Assembly: GCA_026770575.1 (NCBI GenBank)
Contig: MU657167.1
Span: 905,900 to 969,899, forward strand
Direction: 5' to 3'
Origin: Pelagophyceae sp. CCMP2097
Lineage: Eukaryota; Sar; Pelagophyceae
Length of the DNA: 64,000 bases
The notes under the pieces: generated by a model
The model's database searches: none
What the model was told of the DNA's origin: nothing
The model's input: only the letters and a program-made list of their open reading frames with translations
Position numbers and translations under genes: made by a program
Shown here: in pieces, positions 55,581-64,000 of the stretch
How positions within the stretch are numbered: position 1 is the first letter of the stretch
How the letters are laid out: each line of letters begins with the position of its first letter

Positions 55581-57122
55581 TTAAACGAGGCGGAGCCCGG
55601 CGCGGTCGGCCCAAAGAGCGGCGTCAAAGGTGCGCTCCGGGTCGAGGGCCCGCAGCGTCGCGTCGAAGAGCGAATGGCGCCCGGCGCGGCGCTTGTCGCG
55701 GACTTGGGCGTCGCGGACCTGCGCGAGGACGTCGCCGACCGTCGTCGTTTGCGAGACGGCCAAGGAGAGCGTGCGCCACTCCGGGACGTAGAGGCGGAGC
55801 TTCCACGTGGGCGGGATGCGGACTTGCCGAAACGCCTTGCCAGAAATGTCGACGCGGATGTCGAGGCCCGCCGGCAGCGGCGTCTCGTCCGAGACGCGTT
55901 GCCAGTCGTACGACATGGCCACCGGGCCCGCGGCGGGCCGCGCCGCCGCCGGCGCCGCGCCGGCGTTTTGAAGGGCGCCCTCTTGCGCGTTTAAAAAGTC
56001 GCCGATGTAGACCAGATGCCGCCGCTGGTTCTCCAGGAGTTTCTCGCTGCGTTCCAAAGCGTAAGCGGCCATGCCGGGCGCCGCCTCGGCGAGGCGTTTC
56101 TCGGACTCGGAGAGGCGCTCCTCTTGCTCTCGGAGCGAGTCTCTGATCAAGGCCACGGCTTCACCCGGATCGACAAGCTCCGCGCCGCAGCAGAGCGGGT
56201 TCGACTTTGAAACAGCGTGCAACCATCGCAGCGTCTGCGCCTGCATCGGCGAAAACGCGGCGTCGAAGACGGCGTCGCCGCTCGCGAGGCGCGCCGCGTC
56301 GACGCCCGCGGCCACGACGTGGCCGAGGCAGGCGCGCCGCAGCGAATCGCACGCCGCGTCGTCCGTCAAATCCGCCGTGACGCTGAGCAGCGACGCCGCG
56401 TTCGCCGTCGACAGCGACGCTTGGAGCGCTTGGACGAGTGTGCCGCGGAGGCCCCCGAGGAGGAGCTGGTCCGCGACCAGGAGGAGCTCGACGGCCGGCG
56501 GGAACGGCTCCGACTCGCCGGCCGCGTCGGCCGCGTCCGCGCCGTCAGCTTCGTCGTCGCAGGCGTCGAGGAGGGCGGCGAGCTCTCGGCCGTCGCCCGT
56601 GTACACGTAGTCGACGAGGCGCACCGCGACGTTTGCCGAAAGCGCCTTGCGCGCCACGGGCAACACCACAGGTGCCGCGCCGCAGTGCGTCAGCGCGGCG
56701 GCGAACCACGCGCTCCGGTGCGCGAGGACGCATTTGTGCGCGCGCAGCTTCGTGGCGCCAACGGCCACATCGCAGTCGGAAAACTCGCCGCTCCGGCGGA
56801 CGTCGAGCAGCCGCAGCCGCGCCGCGCACCGCGACGCCGCGCCCGCCGCGCCGTACGCGCCGTACGCCGCACGCGCGTCGGCGCCAGACCGGTCGCCCGA
56901 AATGGCGCGGTGCACTCCCACGCCGTCGACGTAGCGATACGCCGCGGAGTCCTGTTTGAGCATGGCCAGCAAGTTGCACGTCGGCGCGTCGTCCTCCGGC
57001 GGTGGCGGCTCCGCGGGCGCCACAGCGTCGGGGAGCCGAACCGTCGATATCTCGCGCCACGGTCGGTCCGCGAGTTGCAGCGGTTGCCGCTCCTCGACCA
57101 CCACCTCCGCCGGCCACTCCAT
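55581..57122 (-). CDS. BTB/POZ-domain protein with C-terminal ubiquitin-like segment
   Basis: A single exon from ATG 57122 (MEWPAEVVVEERQPL) encodes 513 residues. The BTB domain begins around residue 105: SGEFSDCDVAVGATKLRAHK, then CVLAHRSAWFAAAL. A helical BACK-like region follows, with a Glu/Arg coiled stretch (REQEERLSESEKRLAEA) after it. The last 90 residues (WKLRLYVPEWRTLSLAV then VGDVLAQVRDA) resemble a ubiquitin-like or RA fold. BTB proteins commonly act as substrate adaptors for cullin-3 E3 ligases; that role is inferred from family. It is head-to-head with the golgin gene, 215 bp apart. Confidence 0.75.
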   Translation of the reverse strand: MEWPAEVVVEERQPLQLADRPWREISTVRLPDAVAPAEPPPPEDDAPTCNLLAMLKQDSAAYRYVDGVGVHRAISGDRSGADARAAYGAYGAAGAASRCAARLRLLDVRRSGEFSDCDVAVGATKLRAHKCVLAHRSAWFAAALTHCGAAPVVLPVARKALSANVAVRLVDYVYTGDGRELAALLDACDDEADGADAADAAGESEPFPPAVELLLVADQLLLGGLRGTLVQALQASLSTANAASLLSVTADLTDDAACDSLRRACLGHVVAAGVDAARLASGDAVFDAAFSPMQAQTLRWLHAVSKSNPLCCGAELVDPGEAVALIRDSLREQEERLSESEKRLAEAAPGMAAYALERSEKLLENQRRHLVYIGDFLNAQEGALQNAGAAPAAARPAAGPVAMSYDWQRVSDETPLPAGLDIRVDISGKAFRQVRIPPTWKLRLYVPEWRTLSLAVSQTTTVGDVLAQVRDAQVRDKRRAGRHSLFDATLRALDPERTFDAALWADRAGLRLV

Positions 57123-57337
57123 ACCCTCGAGAGCGGCCTCGTCTGGCCGAGTCCCCGGGTCCTTGCCTCGTCTGGCCGAGTCGCGTCCCCGGGTACTTGC
57201 CTCGTTTGCTCCTTGTGCCACGCGCGCGATCGCCGAACGTGGCTCGGGTGGACGTCCGCCGGTACCCTCCCATTACCCAGGTCCGTGCGATATCCGCACC
57301 CGCTCGGGCCCCCGCCGCCTCCCGCGGCAGCGCGGCG
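57123..57337. promoter_or_regulatory. divergent promoter with tandem duplication
   Basis: 215 bp separate the BTB gene (-) from the golgin gene (+). A word of about 33 bp (CCTCGTCTGGCCGAGT ... CCCCGGGT) occurs twice in tandem at about 57137-57200. This is a candidate shared promoter; it contains no recognised factor site. Confidence 0.35.
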
Positions 57338-58936
57338 ATGGCGGACGCGACGGCGTCTGGGTTCTCGAATGAGCAGCTGATGAGCTACATTCGGAAGCTC
57401 AAGCGCGACACCGCCGCCGAAATCGAAGCCGCGCGCAGCGAGGCGGCAACGGCCAATGCGGCGCTGGCGGCCGCGCGCGGAGAGATCGGCGACGGCCTCC
57501 GCGAGCGCGACACGCTGCGCGCCGAGGCGGCGCGGGCGCAGCTCGAGCGCGCTTCGGGCACGGGCGACGCCGCGCAGCGGTTCGGTGGCGAGGCCGCGGT
57601 GGCGAAGCGTTTCGACGCGGCCGCCGCCGAGCACAAGCGCCTCCTCGGCGAGGCCAACGCGTCGGCGGACCGCGACGTCGCCGCCGTCCAGGCGAAAGCC
57701 AACGAGCGGTCGCGCGAGCTCAAGGGCAAGCTGCGCGCTCTGCAGGACTTGGCCCGGGCCAAGGACACCGAGGCGAAAGACCTCGCAAGCCAACTCGAAG
57801 ACGCTGCCGCGTCGCTGGCCGAGGCCGAGTTGAAGCGCGCCGACGCCGATTCGAAGGCGTTGCACGTCCGCCAGCTTTTGCGAAAGTCGCACGACGCTTC
57901 AAAAGCTCGGGAAGATGAGCTCGAGACGTGGCGCAAGACGGCCGCCGCGGCCGCCGCGCGCGCAGAGGCGCAGCACGAGGGCTTCGTCTTGGCGACGTCG
58001 GCCGCCGACGCGGACGTTTCTGCTGCCAAATCCGCAGTCGCCGACGCCGCCGTCGCCGAAGCGCAGCGCCTCGAGATGCGATTGGAGGTGCGCCCTCCGA
58101 CGGGCCGATGCGTGCCTCCCCTCGACTGACCGACGCTTGGCGGCAGTTTCCCCGCCGAGTCTCCCTTTATTTAGGACTCTGCGGCGGCTTTAAAAGCGGC
58201 GGTGGACGGGTTTTCCGCATACAAGCTGCGCGCGCAAAAGGTGCTGGCGAGGAGCGCGTCGGTCAAGCCGGGAGGGTTCGACGCGGAGGATTGGGAGGCA
58301 AAAGCTGTTAAAGCGATTTTGTCATCGGCAGATACCGCCGCGGGCGCCGCCGTTTCAGCGGCGCGCGCGGCGGCAAACGCCGCCGAAACTTCATCTTTAG
58401 CCTGGCGCTGCACGAGCCATTTCGACGCTTGTGCCGCAGACGATTTGGCGTGTGCAGCGAAAAACGAAGCCATGGCTTCGACGGCGATGCTCCGCGTCGC
58501 AGAGGCGCAGTGCGACGCTTTGCGCGACGAGTGCGAGCGCATTGAACGCGAGGTGACGCCCGACGACGTCCGGCAGCTCCGTGAGACGGTGAAGAGTGCG
58601 CGGGACCGCGAGGCCGCGTTCTCCGCCCTCGAGCGCCACCTCGCGCGCGAGCGCGGCCTGCGCACGGCGCCCGGCGCCGCCGACAACGTCCTCTATTTGA
58701 AGAACGCCCTCGTCCGCTACGTCGTCTCGGAAGATGCCGTCGAGACCCGCGCCCGCCTGCGAAACGCCATGAAAACGACTGCCACACTTCCACGCTAGGC
58801 CGAGCGCGCGGGCATCGTGCCCGTCCTTTCCGACCTGCTCCACCTTGCGCCGGACGAGCGTTCGGCGATTGAGGTCAAGCACCGTGACCGCGGGTCGTGG
58901 CTCGACGCAGAGCTCCCCATCCCGTTCTTTGGCTAA
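57338..58936 (+). CDS. GRIP-domain golgin
   Basis: Three exons in phase: 57338-58087, 58175-58738, 58799-58936 (483 residues). Residues 1-400 form a coiled coil rich in Ala, Glu, Lys and Arg. The C-terminus, once exons 2 and 3 are joined, reads NVLYLKNALVRYVVSEDA then AERAGIVPVLSDLLHLAPDE, which matches the GRIP domain (normally LEYLKNVLLKF ... LLPVLxxLLxLSxxE). GRIP golgins bind Arl1-GTP and tether vesicles at the trans-Golgi. The second intron (58739-58798) starts with the weak donor GTCGAG; without it the GRIP domain would be cut short. Relatively short for a golgin. Confidence 0.8.
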
Positions 58937-59152
58937 CAATTGGCCAACTTGGCCCTTCTTTGCCGGAAAGCGCCGAGGACCCTCGCCAGGACGCGGGCTC
59001 TTTGGGGACAAGGCTGCACAGTGCTCGCTCAAGATCCACCCTGGGTCAAAAGGGTGTTGCGACTGCGGGAGGGGGGTTCTTTCTTGAGTATACATTTGAG
59101 TTGGCTCGTGCCGAGGCTCGTGCCGCGGCGGCCTGCGGGAGCGGGCCGCGGC

Positions 59153-61543
59153 TCATCGGGTGCGTGCTTTGCCGCCCCCCGCTGCCTGCTCCGCGGCCTC
59201 GTGCTCGGAGATTGCGAGGTCAGCCCACTTGGCGCAAATCCCGAGAAAGTCGACGTCCACGGGCAGGTCGGCGACGTACGAGTGCAAGAGGTCGAGCATT
59301 CGGATGAACGAATTCAAGACCTCGGTGCCCTCGACGATCCTCGTCTTGCTCTCCGCGGCGGCGCCTTCGGCGATTTTGACGTTTTGCTGGATCTGCGCCG
59401 CCATGGCCGCCACGTCCGCCACGTCGGCGCCGCGCTTCGCCTGTGAGTTGCGAAGCACAAACGTCATCTGCTGCAGGTCCGCCTCTGCGCCGAAAGCCGA
59501 CTTGACGCCGAGTGATGCCAAACAAGTCTGCAGCGCGGCCGCGTCCTGCCGCGCCACCGCGCGCAAAAGCCCGGCGATGCCGAGGCGCGTCGCGGTGGAC
59601 AGGAACTCGTGCATGCCCCAATCTAAAAGCACGGGCCGCAGGTACGCCTCGCCGTTTGCGCGCGTGGCGCGCTGGACGAGGACGTTGCCCGCGTGCGGGT
59701 CCAGGTTTATCAACCCGCCGAGGAGCGCGACGCACGCAAACGCGTCGACTAAAGCCGTCGCCAGGAAACGTAAAGAATCGTCCGACGCCTCTGCGAGCAC
59801 GTCTGCGACCTTGCCACCTTGACACCACTGCATTGCCAGGATGCCGTGCCTCTGCGCGGCCGTGTCGGCCACGTCGAAGAGCGGCTCGGGCACGACGGCG
59901 TCGATGCCTCGCCTTTTAAGCGATTCCCGCGCGTGTTTTAAAGCGCGCGCCTCTGCGTCGAAGTCGAGTTCTCGCATATGGAGCTCCGTGGCATCGTCTA
60001 TCAATTTCGTCAAATCCGGTGCCCCCGGCTCGCACCACGCCGCCAGCGATGCGATCTGGCGCGCCGACCTTAAAGCGGCGGCGAACTTGCGGCGTAAGCC
60101 CGGCTTTTGCAGCTTTAAGGCGACGGCGCCGATGTGGTGCACCTCGGCGATGGACGCGGAAGCGATGGGCCGCGCCGTGTCGCTCAAAACCTCGGGCAGC
60201 CGGAGCCTGCTGTCGCGTTTGGCGCGGGCGAGGAGGCTTCTGCGAGCGCGCGGCGCCATGGGGGGCATGGAGTCGACGAGGGAGGTTAGCGGCTCGACCA
60301 TCTCCGCCGCCAAGACGCCCGACATGGACGCCAAGACCTGGCCTAATTTCACAAGCAGGCCCGCGTCAGCCAGCGCCAGCGACGCCAGCACCTCGCCTAC
60401 GAAGCGCAGCGCCAGCCGCTCCGCCAAAGGCCGCGCCGAGCCGCCGAGGCTCAGAAACGAAAATTCGGCTTGGTCGTCGGCCTCTTTGGCATCGTCGGCC
60501 TTTTTGGCAGATGCTTTGCGGCTCGCTCTCCAGGCGACCATGCAGCAAAACGCGCAGGCGAGGTTCTTGACGTGCGCGTGGCACATGAAGTGCCGCGAAA
60601 TCGCCAGGACCGCCCCAGAGGCCACCGCCGCGACGGCCGCGTCGACATACGGCGCCATGGCGGCGTCCGCCGAAAACGCGAGGCCCGCGGCGCGCACACC
60701 ATAGCACGCGGCTGCGGCGACGCCGACCATAAAAGCCGCGAGGACGAGCGTGGCGACGGCGGATCCGACGACGTGCGTCGCATTCGCGGCCAGACTGCAA
60801 AAGAGCTTTTCTGGTTCTACCACGCGCGTCTTCAGCGACGTCACCTCGCCCTCGAGCGCGTCCTTGGCCTTGGCGCCGCAAAACGCCGCAATCACGCGGA
60901 CCGAAACGGGGTCTGAGGCCTGCCGCCTTGAAGCCGCGGCGCCGACGCTCCGGAGCCACTTTTCGAGGGCCTTTTGCCGCGGCGAGGGCGCCGCGTCGCC
61001 GAAGCGCGACGGGAAGCGAACGCGCGCCTTGACGCCGCGGGCCTCTAAAGCGTTTTTCAGGGCGTAAAACTCGGAGAAGCGGCGCAGCTTGGGCGCCTCT
61101 CCGGTTTTGTGGACGACGTAGAACGCGACGCCGTCTTTTGCCAAGTGCCCATCGATGCCCAGCGGCGACGGCGCCTCGAGCTGCGAAAGGAGCGGTTGCA
61201 GCGCGCGCAGCGCCAAGACGTCGCCGCGCACGGCCAGGGCACCCGTCGCCAGCGCCGACGTCGGTGAAAGCTCGCCCGTCGAGAGCCGCGCCAGCGTCGC
61301 CTCGTCGCGCACGCGGCACTCCACGGCGCCGCCCGCGAGGCGCGCAGCAGCGAGCGCGTCGTTCGTCGCGCGGTCGACGCGCAATACAAAAGCCGCGCCG
61401 CCCGCCGGACTCGTCGACGGAGCCGTCGCGATGCGGAGCGGTGGCAGAGCGCCGACGACGAACCAAATGGGCTTCTCCAGCGCCGCCGCCGCCGCGGTGC
61501 CCGACAGCGCCGCGAGCTGCGCGTACAAGACGCCCGGCGCCAT
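59153..61543 (-). CDS. SCP2-like / PX / ABC1-kinase fusion
   Basis: A single exon from ATG 61543 encodes 796 residues. The first 120 residues resemble an SCP2 sterol-carrier fold (AAFVLRVDRATNDALA then VRDEATLARLSTGELSPTSA). A PX-like domain follows (DGVAFYVVHKTGEAPKLRRF then SPRQKALEKWLRSV). Two hydrophobic segments (about 265-320) come next. The C-terminal 400 residues are ABC1/ADCK/UbiB: LLVKLGQVLAS near 398, PIASASIAEVH, ELDFDAEA, LINLDPHAGNVLV near 613, and LLDWG. ABC1 proteins act in mitochondrial or plastid quinone and lipid metabolism. The canonical DPHPGN and LDFG appear as DPHAGN and LDWG. The architecture suggests phosphoinositide and lipid sensing; location is uncertain. Confidence 0.8.
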   Translation of the reverse strand: MAPGVLYAQLAALSGTAAAAALEKPIWFVVGALPPLRIATAPSTSPAGGAAFVLRVDRATNDALAAARLAGGAVECRVRDEATLARLSTGELSPTSALATGALAVRGDVLALRALQPLLSQLEAPSPLGIDGHLAKDGVAFYVVHKTGEAPKLRRFSEFYALKNALEARGVKARVRFPSRFGDAAPSPRQKALEKWLRSVGAAASRRQASDPVSVRVIAAFCGAKAKDALEGEVTSLKTRVVEPEKLFCSLAANATHVVGSAVATLVLAAFMVGVAAAACYGVRAAGLAFSADAAMAPYVDAAVAAVASGAVLAISRHFMCHAHVKNLACAFCCMVAWRASRKASAKKADDAKEADDQAEFSFLSLGGSARPLAERLALRFVGEVLASLALADAGLLVKLGQVLASMSGVLAAEMVEPLTSLVDSMPPMAPRARRSLLARAKRDSRLRLPEVLSDTARPIASASIAEVHHIGAVALKLQKPGLRRKFAAALRSARQIASLAAWCEPGAPDLTKLIDDATELHMRELDFDAEARALKHARESLKRRGIDAVVPEPLFDVADTAAQRHGILAMQWCQGGKVADVLAEASDDSLRFLATALVDAFACVALLGGLINLDPHAGNVLVQRATRANGEAYLRPVLLDWGMHEFLSTATRLGIAGLLRAVARQDAAALQTCLASLGVKSAFGAEADLQQMTFVLRNSQAKRGADVADVAAMAAQIQQNVKIAEGAAAESKTRIVEGTEVLNSFIRMLDLLHSYVADLPVDVDFLGICAKWADLAISEHEAAEQAAGGGKARTR

Positions 61544-61817
61544 CGTGACGCGACGACCTCGACTCCTCGAGTTTCTTGGACGCAAATGCAAATGCACTTT
61601 CGGCGCGCGCGAGCCGAATCGGATTGGCTCAACCTTCTCGAGAACGTTCGCAAGGCGGCGTCGGCGCGCGCGCGCTCCCGGCTCCTGCGCGCCGCAGCTG
61701 ACGGACGGCTTTTGGCGTCGCAGCCCGCACCTCGATTTATCGCAGTGCCTGCGATCCTCTGAGGTTGCCGCGTGCGATATCCTCTGCGGCAAATCCTCGG
61801 CGCCGTAGATTCCGAAA
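61544..61817. promoter_or_regulatory. divergent promoter region
   Basis: 274 bp lie between the ABC1-fusion gene (-) and the USP-like gene (+). No motif is recognised. The arrangement mirrors the BTB/golgin pair, so shared regulation is possible but unproven. Confidence 0.3.
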
Positions 61818-63308
61818 ATGGAGCGCAAGGTCAGGAAGCCCAGTCCTGGAGGACCTGGCCTCGGATCGACCAACTTAAACGAATTTGTTAGGTGTACACA
61901 TCTGCGAGCGTCGACCAGTTTGTCGTCGCGGCGGCGCTGCTGCGGCGCGCCGGCGTGGACAAGGGCGTCGCGAGGCAGCACCTCTCGCCGTTTGTGGTCC
62001 GCCGGTGCTGCCCAGTCGTCGCGCACCCGTCGGGTCGCCACGGCCACCCGCTGGCGCCGATTGTCGTGGCGCTGTACCACTCTGGCGCCTTTGCCGGCGA
62101 AGTCCGCGCGGCGGTCGATCGCGGCGCGCACGAGGGCCCGACGGGCTTGAATATCGAGGCGGCGGCGCGCGCGCTCCTCGGCGTCTTTGATTCCATGGAC
62201 GCGTGCGACGGCGATTCGGTGTCCATGGCCGATTGGGCTTCGGAAATCGCCCTCCTCGTCGAAGACGCGCCGCTCAACGTGCCCGCCGACTGGCTGCGGC
62301 TATTAGCCTTCGTGCTCCAGTGCGTCCCCACCGCCGCGGCGAGAAGAGCCCTCGGCGGCTTTGCAAACGTGCACCGCTACCGCTTTACTGACTGCGGCCA
62401 CGCCTTTGAAGAGGAGGACGACGCCGCAGCCGTGCAGCAGGCGCACGTCGACAAACCCACAGACCTTGTGCGTCCGACGGCGCGGACGACCGTGGGGGGC
62501 CTAAAATCGGCGGCCTGGACCGACGGGCGGCGGCACTGCGGCGTGTAGGTGGCCGCGCTGCGCGACGACGAGGCGACGCACCTCATCGACGACGTGCAGT
62601 GCGCCATCTGCGGCGTCGCCGGCCCGATGCAACACGCCGTCGGCGCTCGGCGGCTCCGCGCGGGCGCCGAGCCCCCAATGCTTCTCTGGGTCCTCCTCGT
62701 GCGCAGCGCCCAGAACGCCATCCTGCGCCACGCCGTCAAGCTCCCGCGCTACGTCGCGCTCGACTCGATCACGGGCGTCATATCGCTCGCGCGGTGTGGT
62801 TGCGTGCCGTCGAGTTGTCGCTGCGCGCCGCCGCGCCACCGCGCCGCCGACGGAGACGCCGCCGGCGCGCACGCCGGCACCTCCGTCGCCTACGAGCTCT
62901 ACGGAGTCATGCTCTACCACTCGGCAGAGGTGCGGACCGCCGCCGCGAGGGCACAATGGAGCAGGGGAGGGGTTCCTGCCCGCGGAGGAGGGGCGCCCGC
63001 CCGTGTGGGCGCCGCACCGGGAGCGGACCGGCCGTTCCCTGTAGGAGCGCGGGGATCCGCCGCCCGAGTTCGAGGGCGACTCCGGCGGCCGCTACTCCAT
63101 TTGCATCCGCCTCGACTCGAAGTCATCGCGCGATGACTTCCACTGGATCCGAGACGTGAGTTTTGCTGGGATCCGAGGCGCACATGTGCGACGCATTTTG
63201 TAGGAACACACGCGGCCGACGCCGCTGCGCGGCGAAGAGGGCGAGGACCTCATCCAGACGTACTCGCACGCCGCGTTCTATCGGCAGTTGGACGCCGACG
63301 CATCGTAG
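61818..63308 (+). CDS. USP-fold protein lacking catalytic Cys and His (pseudo-deubiquitinase)
   Basis: Exons in phase: 61818-61829 (MERK, tentative), 61892-62467, 62549-62929, 63045-63155, 63204-63308 (394 residues). The C-terminus reads like the USP/UCH end: TSVAYELYGVMLYHSAE, then GDSGGRYSICIRLDSKSS, then QTYSHAAFYRQL, equivalent to the GGHY...W...DD...LFY block. The N-terminal segment HPLAPIVVALYHSGAFAGEV aligns with the USP Cys box (CYLNSVLQALYH), so the Cys position is His and the His position is Arg. A zinc-type FTDCGHAFEEEDD segment lies between them. If the alignment is right, the enzyme is inactive and may act as a ubiquitin-binding scaffold. The family call is moderate and the inactivity is inference. 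Confidence 0.55.
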
Positions 63309-63549
63309 CCCGTGGCATAAGGCATCGCAGTCATGAGACCGTGTGCTGGGACCTCGTATCCATCCGAGGTGGGGTCAACCTCCGGGCTGTGGTCCCTGCG
63401 GCAGCACGTCGAGGCTCTCCTCGAGGGCCGTCTCCCCGGGGGGCGTTTAAGACAGGCGCATTGTCGAGAAAGACGCGTCGAGAACGGGAGAGCCCTCCTC
63501 TTTGTAAAAATTGCGGATGCGAGTCGGCGGCGGGCGCGGCGGCGGGTCC
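63309..63549. other. convergent spacer
   Basis: This 241-bp stretch separates two converging stops. No feature is seen. Confidence 0.3.
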
Positions 63550-63999
63550 CTAGCCATATCGTCGTCTGCTCCTCGCGTCTCGAGGCGAGTCGTCGGCCGC
63601 GTCGGCGGCGTGGACGTCGTCCGTGAGGTCGCCCTTGCGCCGCCTTCTGCAGCCGACGGCCTGGTGTGTGATGGTCACCGCGGCGGCAACGGTGAAGCAG
63701 GTGAGGACGAGGACGGCTGTGCGCAGGCCGAGCACAAAACTGCGCCGCGGTGCCACGGTGCCGCCGAGCGCGCCGCCGAGGGCAGTCAGCGCAATCACCA
63801 GATTCGCGGCGGCGGCGACGAACGCGGCCATTGCGAAAACGGCGAAAGCGACGTGCGCGCCGCGATAAACCTGGAAGTCGGTGCAACGAAAAAGCGAAAA
63901 GCAGCGCCCGTCGCGGTGGCGGACCGCGCGGACGATGCAGCGGAAGAGCAGGACGAGCGCTGCCAGCGCGAAGGCCTCGCTTGCGGCCGTGGCGCCGAG
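63550..63999 (-). CDS. C-terminal part of a multipass membrane protein, running off the right edge
   Basis: The frame is open from the window edge (no stop from 63999) to a stop at 63550, about 149 residues. Three hydrophobic stretches appear: SEAFALAALVLLFRCIV, a long one around HVAFAVFAMAAFVAAAANLV, and LRTAVLVLTCFTVAAAV. The tail is basic then acidic (RRRRKGDLTDDVHAADAADD). No family is recognised. The 5' part lies outside the window. Confidence 0.5.
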   Translation of the reverse strand, partial: LGATAASEAFALAALVLLFRCIVRAVRHRDGRCFSLFRCTDFQVYRGAHVAFAVFAMAAFVAAAANLVIALTALGGALGGTVAPRRSFVLGLRTAVLVLTCFTVAAAVTITHQAVGCRRRRKGDLTDDVHAADAADDSPRDARSRRRYG

Positions 64000-64000
64000 C

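Overview
The window looks like nuclear DNA of a compact, GC-rich protist genome. Coding regions are protein-like on both strands, genes are 0.2-1.3 kb apart, and most are split by very short introns (about 45-230 nt) whose ends can be placed by reading-frame phase. Roughly half of the 46 introns I could place begin GTGCG rather than GTAAG or GTGAG. The gene content (GPI anchor synthesis, i-AAA protease, exon junction Y14, RGS, GRIP golgin, FYVE-like zinc finger) is eukaryotic. Long PTxxP/SxPSxxP linkers in a giant surface protein suggest a stramenopile, perhaps a pelagophyte such as Aureococcus. That is inference from style, not a database match.

Layout. 1-8.6 kb: a left-edge fragment (-), a GPI mannosyltransferase 4 homologue (+), a small membrane protein (-), a FYVE-like/PH-like/alpha-beta hydrolase fusion (-), and a second hydrolase-like gene (+) in which one intron is largely an 11-bp tandem repeat. 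8.6-9.9 kb: an AT-rich island with a hairpin, a tetranucleotide microsatellite and a tRNA-like, A-tailed SINE-like sequence. 9.9-12.5 kb: a mitochondrial YME1/FtsH-type AAA protease (+). 13-20 kb: a WGR+WWE protein (+), an unknown repeat protein (-), a macrodomain protein (-), RBM8A/Y14 (-) and an RGS protein (-). 20.2-24.6 kb: a signal-anchored sulfotransferase-glycosyltransferase fusion (+). 25.2-28.0 kb: an ART/PARP-type ADP-ribosyltransferase (-). 28.3-32.6 kb: an unknown gene, a frame-disrupted MYND/RING/Sel1 gene, and a single-pass membrane protein (all +).

32.96-54.5 kb is a single minus-strand gene of six exons encoding a fibrocystin-L-like protein of about 7,044 residues (IPT/TIG, PA14-like, C-type lectin, two G8 domains, parallel beta-helix, EGF, Calx-beta, Cys-rich repeat, Ser/Thr/Pro linkers, one C-terminal membrane span). 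Upstream of it lies a 242-bp element with 30-bp terminal inverted repeats and a 5-bp target duplication. 55.6-64 kb holds head-to-head pairs: a BTB protein (-) with a GRIP golgin (+), then an SCP2/PX/ABC1-kinase fusion (-) with a USP-fold protein that lacks the catalytic Cys and His (+). A multipass membrane protein (-) runs off the right edge.

The strongest functional theme is ADP-ribosylation: a PARP-type writer, a macrodomain reader or eraser and a WGR/WWE poly(ADP-ribose)-type reader lie within 15 kb. The second theme is membrane and surface biology: GPI anchors, a Golgi-type sulfotransferase/glycosyltransferase, a golgin, and the giant surface receptor. All exon boundaries are read by eye from splice signals and phase and have not been checked against RNA.
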